From JANMEX01 sp043776635 (lineage in GTDB: Bacteria > Pseudomonadota > Alphaproteobacteria > Rhizobiales > Rhizobiaceae), in contig JAYVRA010000004.1 of the NCBI GenBank assembly GCA_043776635.1, positions 1 to 12,050 of the forward strand: 12,050 bases of DNA. Reading direction: 5' to 3'. The translations under genes were made by a program, and so were the position numbers. How positions within the stretch are numbered: the stretch's first letter is position 1; the number at the start of each line of letters is the position of its first letter. Below are positions 7,797-12,050 of the stretch, in pieces. The notes under the pieces are model-generated. The model was not told the origin of the DNA, did no database searches, and worked only from the letters and a program-made list of their open reading frames with translations.

Positions 7797-7867
7797 GGCT
7801 TTAGTACCTCTCGTCGTTTGCGCCGCTATGCCGCTGCGGAATGCTATTTCGGGTTATCCCGTCTTAA

Positions 7868-9178
7868 TTAAAAACTGTCTTTCAGCCATTGCCCCACACG
7901 GGCAAACCGGCCGCCGGTTCCTGTCATGCGCCAGCCGATGGATGTTCCGGTTGATGCTTGTTCGTGCTCCGCCACTTGCGGATAAATCAAAAGGCCTGCG
8001 ATGGCCGAAAACGCCGGGCCTTTGTAGGCCTCCGGCAAACCGGTCACGCCAAGCGGGCGGCCAATGCGCACGCTGCGGCCAAGAATACGCCGCGCTGCTT
8101 CCGGCAAACCTTGCAGTTGGCTGGCACCGCCGGTCAAAACCACGCGCTTGCCCACAATATTACCATAACCGGATTGGTTCATACGATCGCGCACCAGCTC
8201 CAGTGTTTCTTCAACGCGGGCCTTGATAATACGTGTCATCACCGAGCGCGGCACTTGATGAACGCCATCACCCTGCTCATCGCCGACGGCGCGCACACCA
8301 ATCATCTCACGCTCGTCCGATGCGCTCGTCAGCGCCGACCCGAACCGGACTTTTAGCAATTCAGCTTCATCCAAACGGGTGGAAAGACCACGCGCCATGT
8401 CCATCGTCACATGATTGCCGCCAATGGCGATGGCATCAGCATGAATGCACTTGCCTTCAGAAAATACCGCAATTGTCGTCGTGCCGCCGCCAAGATCAAC
8501 GCAAGCCGCACCCAATTCAGCCTCATCATCGACCAACACTGAAAGGCCGGAAGCATAAGGCGTTGCCACAATCTGCTCAACGCTTAAATGCGCACGGTTG
8601 ATGCATAATTCCAAATTGCGCAGCGGCGCCGCATCTGCCGTCAGCACATGCAAATCAACACCCAGCTGATTGCCTTCCATGCCGCGCGGGTCGCGAATGC
8701 CGGTCTCAGCATCTAACGTGTAGGATACCGGCAATACATGCAGAACCTTACGCTCATTGGCCTGTGCACGTTTCATCCCGGCGATAAAAACGCGGCTGAT
8801 ATCGCTCTCGTCCACACCATGCCCGCCAAGAGCGACCGATACGTTAATCATTGTGCCTTTAATGCGGCCTGCAGAAACATTCACAATCAACGAGTCGACC
8901 GTCATTCCGGCCATTCGCTCGGCAGCATCGACAGCGTGGCGGATAGCCTGCTCGGCATTATCCAGTTCCACAATCACGCCGGATTTCACACCGCGCGAGC
9001 GCTGATGACCAATGCCCAACACTTCAACCTTGTGCGTACGGCCTGGCAACAACGCGCTCTCGCCGCGCGGTGTCAGGCGTGCAATCACACAAGAAACTTT
9101 GGTCGAGCCAACGTCCAGCACCGTCACAAGACCTGTGCGCTTTGAACCCCGCCCTGTCAGTCCGCCAAGCAGCGTCAT
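7868..9178 (-). CDS. ftsA: Cell division protein FtsA
   Basis: FtsA is the actin-like ATPase that tethers FtsZ filaments to the inner membrane and links the Z ring to later divisome proteins. The 436-residue product shows the phosphate-1 motif VLDVGSTKVSCVIA (residues 20-33), the phosphate-2 motif CVDLGGGTTTIAVF (226-239) and the adenosine motif VLTGGASQLQGL (347-358). It ends in the amphipathic membrane-targeting helix FARVGQWLKDSF (425-436). The region about 90-180 corresponds to the FtsA-specific 1C subdomain. The ATG overlaps the ftsQ stop in an ATGA arrangement, with AGGA upstream, so the two are probably translationally coupled. Confidence 0.98.
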   Translation of the reverse strand: MTLLGGLTGRGSKRTGLVTVLDVGSTKVSCVIARLTPRGESALLPGRTHKVEVLGIGHQRSRGVKSGVIVELDNAEQAIRHAVDAAERMAGMTVDSLIVNVSAGRIKGTMINVSVALGGHGVDESDISRVFIAGMKRAQANERKVLHVLPVSYTLDAETGIRDPRGMEGNQLGVDLHVLTADAAPLRNLELCINRAHLSVEQIVATPYASGLSVLVDDEAELGAACVDLGGGTTTIAVFSEGKCIHADAIAIGGNHVTMDMARGLSTRLDEAELLKVRFGSALTSASDEREMIGVRAVGDEQGDGVHQVPRSVMTRIIKARVEETLELVRDRMNQSGYGNIVGKRVVLTGGASQLQGLPEAARRILGRSVRIGRPLGVTGLPEAYKGPAFSAIAGLLIYPQVAEHEQASTGTSIGWRMTGTGGRFARVGQWLKDSF

Positions 9179-10101
9179 GTATGTTTTCCTGCCTTCTTGG
9201 CTTTATCGATTAGAGCTTTAACGTCTTCGTCGCGCACGACCATGGCTTCCTGCGTCAGGCGCACGACCATCCGGTCCGGAAGGCGCATATCCAGCAACTC
9301 AATGTCCTTGGACAAAAGTCCGGTCGCGCTGTCAACTTGCGCCAGCTTCGAAAGCGCGTCCGCAGGATCGCCCTCAGGAAGTTGAATTGTCACGCCATTA
9401 TCAAGACGAATATCCCAGCGACGCCCCGCAATCAGCATCTGCGCCTTCACACGGGATTTGAGCTCAGGAATGGCCGCAATGGCAGGCACCAAAAGCCTCG
9501 CTTCACGCTCAGCGCCAACGCCAGTCACCAACGGCAGGGTCGAAAATTCCGGATGCGCGAAGGGCACGATCACACGGCCGTCTTCTTCGATCAGCGACAA
9601 CTCTTCATCATGCTGCCAAATCGCAAACGCCTTGCGCTCTGAAATTTTAATACTCAGCGAATTCGGATAGACTTTGGTGATCTCCGCCGATGCCACCCAC
9701 GGCAAGGCAATAAGGCGCCCCCGCGCAGCGTCGGTATCAAACCCGATCAGCGACGTCGAACCGTCAAGGCCAAGCTCACCCAAAACATCAATTTCGGAAG
9801 TTTCCTTATGTCCGGAAACGTTCACTTCGCTGATCGCAAAACCAACGCGGGATGTAATCGCGCTTGTCACATCGCCAGTATGTCCGCCAACAAGCGTGCC
9901 ATAAACACCGGTACTCAAAAACAAAATGAACGTCGCCACAATGCCGGAATTGTTCGGCACGGAAATATTACCGGCTTTCAGCCTGGTTAGCATCCGCATG
10001 GGCTTGCGCAACATGCGCGGCAACACTCGGCCCTCCTGCACATCGACGTCCGCCGCTGTGTAAGTTTTCCTCTGTTGCTTTTTGCCCGCTAACGCAAACA
10101 C
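9175..10101 (-). CDS. ftsQ: Cell division protein FtsQ
   Basis: FtsQ is a bitopic inner-membrane protein of the divisome that connects early and late division proteins. The product has a basic cytoplasmic N-terminus (RKPMRMLTRLK), one membrane segment at about residues 53-72 (GIVATFILFLSTGVYG) and a POTRA domain at about 89-157 (ISEVNVSGHK through VYPNSLSIKISERKAFAIW). A periplasmic FtsQ domain with LIEEDGRVI and LPLVTGVGA follows. I chose the GTG at 10101 (308 residues), with AGAGGA seven bases upstream. An in-frame TTG at 10122 would add seven residues but has no good ribosome-binding site. On this choice it overlaps the end of ddl by 13 nt, and its stop overlaps the ftsA start. Sequence conservation in FtsQ is low, so identity rests on layout, position and motifs together. 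Confidence 0.95.
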   Translation of the reverse strand: MFALAGKKQQRKTYTAADVDVQEGRVLPRMLRKPMRMLTRLKAGNISVPNNSGIVATFILFLSTGVYGTLVGGHTGDVTSAITSRVGFAISEVNVSGHKETSEIDVLGELGLDGSTSLIGFDTDAARGRLIALPWVASAEITKVYPNSLSIKISERKAFAIWQHDEELSLIEEDGRVIVPFAHPEFSTLPLVTGVGAEREARLLVPAIAAIPELKSRVKAQMLIAGRRWDIRLDNGVTIQLPEGDPADALSKLAQVDSATGLLSKDIELLDMRLPDRMVVRLTQEAMVVRDEDVKALIDKAKKAGKHT

Positions 10102-11015
10102 GACGCTTCCTCTACCATCCAACTTAGCAACTCACCGAACGTATGCCCGGCTGCGGCTGCAATTTCCGGCACCAGAGAAGTCGGTGTCATGCCGGGCTGT
10201 GTGTTCACTTCCAGCCAGATTATTTCCCCGTTCTCGGAGAAACGATCATCATACCGGAAGTCTGAACGACTCACGCCGCGACACCCCATCGCTTGGTGCG
10301 CCTTCAAACTTAACAATTGTATTTTTTGGTAAATTTTTGGTGAAAGTTTTGCAGGACATTCGTGTTTTGAGCCACCTTTTATGTATTTAGATTCATAATC
10401 GTAAAAGGAATGTCCGAGCGGAATGATTTCCGTCACCCCAAGCGCCACATTACCCATCACAGCACACGTAAATTCACGCCCTGCGATGTAGCGCTCAACC
10501 ATAACCATTTCGCCAAAGTTCCACTCAGGCGAACCGATAACCTGCGGCGGATGTGACTGGTCTTCTCTCACAATCACAACGCCAAAGCTCGAACCTTCAT
10601 TCACCGGCTTCACAACATAAGGCGGCTTCATCGGGTGCACATCCTTAATGGCAAAGCGGCTCATCACCTTGGCCTCCGCCACGGGGATGCGCGCCGCTTT
10701 TGCGACAATCTTCGCCTGCTCTTTGTTCATCGCCAACGCGGAAGAAAGCACGCCGGAGTGCGTGTAGGGAATTTGCAAATACTCCAAAATGCCCTGTATC
10801 GTGCCATCTTCGCCAAACGGACCATGCAGCGCATTAAACGCCACATCCGGCTTCAATGCGCTAAGAACCGACGCCACATCACGGCCCACATCAACCCGCG
10901 TGACCTGATACCCCTCAGCTTCAAGCGCATCTGCGCACGCAGCACCAGACGACAGGCTGACAGGCCGCTCCGATGAAAACCCGCCCATCAAAACAGCCAC
11001 GTGTTTCTTGCTCAT
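10089..11015 (-). CDS. ddl: D-alanine--D-alanine ligase
   Basis: Ddl makes D-Ala-D-Ala, the end of the peptidoglycan stem peptide, using ATP in the cytoplasm. The 308-residue product is of normal length for a DdlB-type ligase. Visible motifs are GGFSSERPVSLSSG (residues 11-24), HGPFGEDG (64-71), the ATP-grasp KPVNEGSSFGV (136-146), the omega-loop YDYESKY (205-211) and the metal and phosphate site EVNTQPGMTPTSLVP (269-283). The ATG at 11015 precedes the conserved KKHVAVLMGG and has GAGGG about 8 nt upstream; the frame stays open to 11168, but the extra 51 codons look unlike the family. In relatives murB lies just upstream; here there is a promoter-sized gap and a divergent gene, so ddl is probably the first gene of the ddl-ftsQ-ftsA-ftsZ unit. 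Confidence 0.97.
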   Translation of the reverse strand: MSKKHVAVLMGGFSSERPVSLSSGAACADALEAEGYQVTRVDVGRDVASVLSALKPDVAFNALHGPFGEDGTIQGILEYLQIPYTHSGVLSSALAMNKEQAKIVAKAARIPVAEAKVMSRFAIKDVHPMKPPYVVKPVNEGSSFGVVIVREDQSHPPQVIGSPEWNFGEMVMVERYIAGREFTCAVMGNVALGVTEIIPLGHSFYDYESKYIKGGSKHECPAKLSPKIYQKIQLLSLKAHQAMGCRGVSRSDFRYDDRFSENGEIIWLEVNTQPGMTPTSLVPEIAAAAGHTFGELLSWMVEEASCLR

Positions 11016-11109
11016 ATTAAAGTCCCTCAAGATTGCCCCCCGGCAAACCGCACTTCGTAAAGCTGAAGTCCACTTTGGCAAGACACCAAAGCCCGAACGC
11101 AAACGCGCC

Positions 11110-11160
11110 GACTCAATTTTACGAAACGCTAATAGGGATACAGAATCAGAGAGTTGATTC
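11110..11160. promoter_or_regulatory. Cluster of three GANTC (CcrM) sites upstream of ddl
   Basis: GACTC (11110-11114), GAATC (11143-11147) and GATTC (11156-11160) fall within 51 bp, 95-145 bp before the ddl start. GANTC is the target of the cell-cycle DNA methyltransferase CcrM of alphaproteobacteria. Clusters in promoters of division genes are linked to methylation-dependent control by GcrA in Caulobacter. By chance one site per about 256 bp is expected. That the cluster regulates ddl is inference. Confidence 0.4.
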
Positions 11161-11287
11161 GCTGGCAAGTGGAATGGTTGTTATGAAGAGGCGCCCCAGC
11201 ATAAATGCTTGAGTGATGACAGACCGCAATTACCTCACTTGTCCGCAACTAGTTTCAACAAATCACGTTTCGCTTCAATTTAAAGAA

Positions 11288-11299
11288 TAGACGCGTCTA
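11288..11299. promoter_or_regulatory. 12-bp perfect palindrome upstream of the plus-strand gene
   Basis: TAGACGCGTCTA is a perfect palindrome, 45 bp before the start of the gene at 11344. Its place suits an operator for that gene or for both divergent genes. It is short enough to arise by chance, and no regulator is suggested by the sequence. Confidence 0.3.
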
Positions 11300-11343
11300 A
11301 TAATTTTTGCTTCATAGTTGCAAACATAATCTAGGGGACATAA

Positions 11344-11967
11344 TTGAAACGAATTACCAAGTTTTGGCGGCACATCATTGCGATTGGCCTGTTGTTTTCC
11401 ACATTTTCTACTTTTTATGCGTCTCACCAATTCGAAGCATTAAAACTTTTGTTCAACTATTGGGACCCGATAGCGATAAGTGAATATCGCCTCAAACTGC
11501 TGTCAACCGAAGAGTTCAAGTCCGCAATAGAGCAATCTTTGACGGAAGGCGATGTTGATGACGCACAAGAGATGGTAACGCTTGCAGAAAAATATGGTCA
11601 TAAATTGCCTGAGGAACTTATTGAACAAACGCAAGAAAATGTGATTGAATACAGCGTTCGCTACACCTCTGATTTTATTGAAGGCGCAGTTTACGGACAG
11701 GTTAGCAGCGGACCTTCGTTATTTGGCGCTATGGCTGCTGATTTTTTTCTGGTTGGGGATTTGCGCGACGTTTCGATCCAAGGCGCAAACCTCGTTACGG
11801 GCAAGGAATATGACTCGGTAACCTTGGGCATGTCGCTTATTGGTTTGGCCAGCGCGGCTCCAAGACTTACACCGGCGACGCCGGTCGCATCATCCGTGCA
11901 AGCGGGCGCTTCGCTAATTAAGACTGCGAACAAGGTGCGGAAGTTAACAAAACCACTAGTGGATTGA
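11344..11967 (+). CDS. Hypothetical membrane-anchored protein, 3' end truncated by IS insertion
   Basis: I do not recognise a named family. The 207 residues begin with a basic tip and one hydrophobic segment at about 10-28 (HIIAIGLLFSTFSTFYAS), likely an uncleaved signal anchor. A helical, acidic region follows at about 50-105. A glycine- and alanine-rich part then runs from about 112 on, with FFLVGDLRD (134-142), a GKEYDS turn (153-158) and two mildly hydrophobic stretches (LGMSLIGLASA; VASSVQAGASL) that could be membrane-associated. The start is TTG at 11344, with GGGGA 6 nt upstream; no ATG lies before the membrane segment. The last codons run into the IS630-type end: the target TA is at 11957-11958, and the residues Val-Asp plus the TGA stop come from the element. 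The original protein was probably longer, so this may be a pseudogene. Confidence 0.7.
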   Translation: MKRITKFWRHIIAIGLLFSTFSTFYASHQFEALKLLFNYWDPIAISEYRLKLLSTEEFKSAIEQSLTEGDVDDAQEMVTLAEKYGHKLPEELIEQTQENVIEYSVRYTSDFIEGAVYGQVSSGPSLFGAMAADFFLVGDLRDVSIQGANLVTGKEYDSVTLGMSLIGLASAAPRLTPATPVASSVQAGASLIKTANKVRKLTKPLVD

Positions 11968-12050
11968 TTCCAACATTTGGAACCCCCGATTTCTGGCAGC
12001 GATGATTTCGTCTGGGTTTGCGCGCCATGTGAAGGGTTTGGCTTCGCTGT
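11956..12050 (-). CDS. IS630 family transposase, C-terminal fragment (right copy)
   Basis: On the minus strand the frame gives the same 30 C-terminal residues as the left copy, starting SEAKPFTWRANPDEII and ending LESIH, then TAG at 11958-11956. The two copies are identical over all 94 shared bases, which means recent transposition, gene conversion or repeat collapse in assembly. The rest of the gene lies beyond the window edge. The stop codon again uses the TA at the insertion site and a flanking host base. Confidence 0.75.
   Translation of the reverse strand, partial: SEAKPFTWRANPDEIIAARNRGFQMLESIH
11957..12050 (-). mobile_element. 3' end of an IS630-type insertion sequence (right copy, partial)
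   Basis: This is the inverted counterpart of the sequence at the left end. The host gene reads AAACCAC, then TA (11957-11958), then the element from 11959 (GTGGATTGATTCC). The preceding C and the expected G on the far side fit a CTAG target. The TTCCAA-CAT-TTGGAA inverted repeat is at 11968-11982. The other end of the element is not in the window. This insertion interrupts the gene at 11344. Confidence 0.75.

Larger units (their letters stand above)
11016..11343. other. 328-nt divergent intergenic region (promoters of ddl and the plus-strand gene)
   Basis: No gene is seen. The region must hold the ddl promoter on the minus strand and that of the gene at 11344 on the plus strand, but I cannot pick convincing -35/-10 pairs. 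Notable contents are three GANTC sites (11110, 11143, 11156), an inverted repeat CTTTGG-N7-CCAAAG (11073-11091), a short hairpin TTGCC-GGGG-GGCAA just before the ddl ribosome-binding site, and a 12-bp palindrome at 11288-11299. Confidence 0.5.

Noticed and set aside
10311..10400. AT-rich patch inside ddl, possible foreign insertion
   Set aside because: The frame is unbroken and encodes the normal ligase region (YDYESKY through the Lys/Ile-rich helix); the codons explain the composition.
11016..11168. 51-codon N-terminal extension of ddl
   Set aside because: The extension matches no Ddl feature, while the conserved start KKHVAVLMGG has its own ATG and GAGGG site at 11015.
1..12050. CRISPR array, tRNA, rRNA, toxin-antitoxin or defence system
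   Set aside because: I looked for spaced direct repeats, tRNA-like cloverleafs and small gene pairs in the gaps and found none; nearly all DNA is housekeeping coding sequence.
1..12050. Composite transposon carrying the whole block
   Set aside because: The cargo is core chromosomal cell-division and envelope genes with uniform composition, so two independent insertions or a repeat-bounded contig is far more likely than mobile cargo.

Overview
This window is a piece of an alphaproteobacterial chromosome, most likely from the Hyphomicrobiales (Rhizobiales). Three things point there: the gene order ddl-ftsQ-ftsA-ftsZ-lpxC-bamD-recN, a long FtsZ linker with a C-terminal peptide of alphaproteobacterial type, and, between recN and fhs, an intergenic stem-loop repeat that I recall as widespread in that order (memory, not a search). 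Almost every gene lies on the minus strand, so transcription runs from high to low coordinates.

Layout in transcription order. At 11015-10089 is ddl (D-Ala-D-Ala ligase), then ftsQ (10101-9175, overlapping ddl by 13 nt), ftsA (9178-7868, ATGA overlap with ftsQ) and ftsZ (7796-6129). A strong RNA hairpin plus U-rich tail about 40 nt after the ftsZ stop closes this cell-division block. A TTAA-N7-TTAAC box of CtrA type sits between the ftsZ stop and the hairpin. The second block is lpxC (5861-4908), bamD (about 4724-3879) and recN (3868-2192): lipid A synthesis, outer-membrane protein assembly and DNA repair. A 386-nt non-coding gap follows, with the stem-loop repeat and a perfect 9-bp inverted repeat that looks like an operator. 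The last gene is fhs (1805-126, formate-tetrahydrofolate ligase). The neighbours expected in related genomes, murB before ddl and ligA after recN, are both missing, so the conserved cluster has been broken on both sides.

On the plus strand at the right is one gene (11344-11967) for an unrecognised protein with a membrane anchor. It is divergent from ddl across a 328-nt gap that carries three GANTC sites within 51 bp and a 12-bp palindrome. Its 3' end is cut off by an insertion sequence.

Both ends of the window are the same sequence in opposite orientation: about 94 identical bases that encode the last 30 residues of an IS630-family transposase. The whole segment is therefore bracketed by two inverted IS630-type copies, one 31 bp beyond the fhs stop and one inside the hypothetical gene. 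Either the chromosome has inverted IS copies here, which would allow inversion of the block, or the window is a contig that ends at a repeat the assembly could not cross; both can be true.

The core genes look intact and ordinary. I did not find a convincing undescribed system. The points most worth a second look are the inverted IS pair, the IS-truncated gene, the operator-like repeat before fhs, and the CtrA box and terminator between ftsZ and lpxC.
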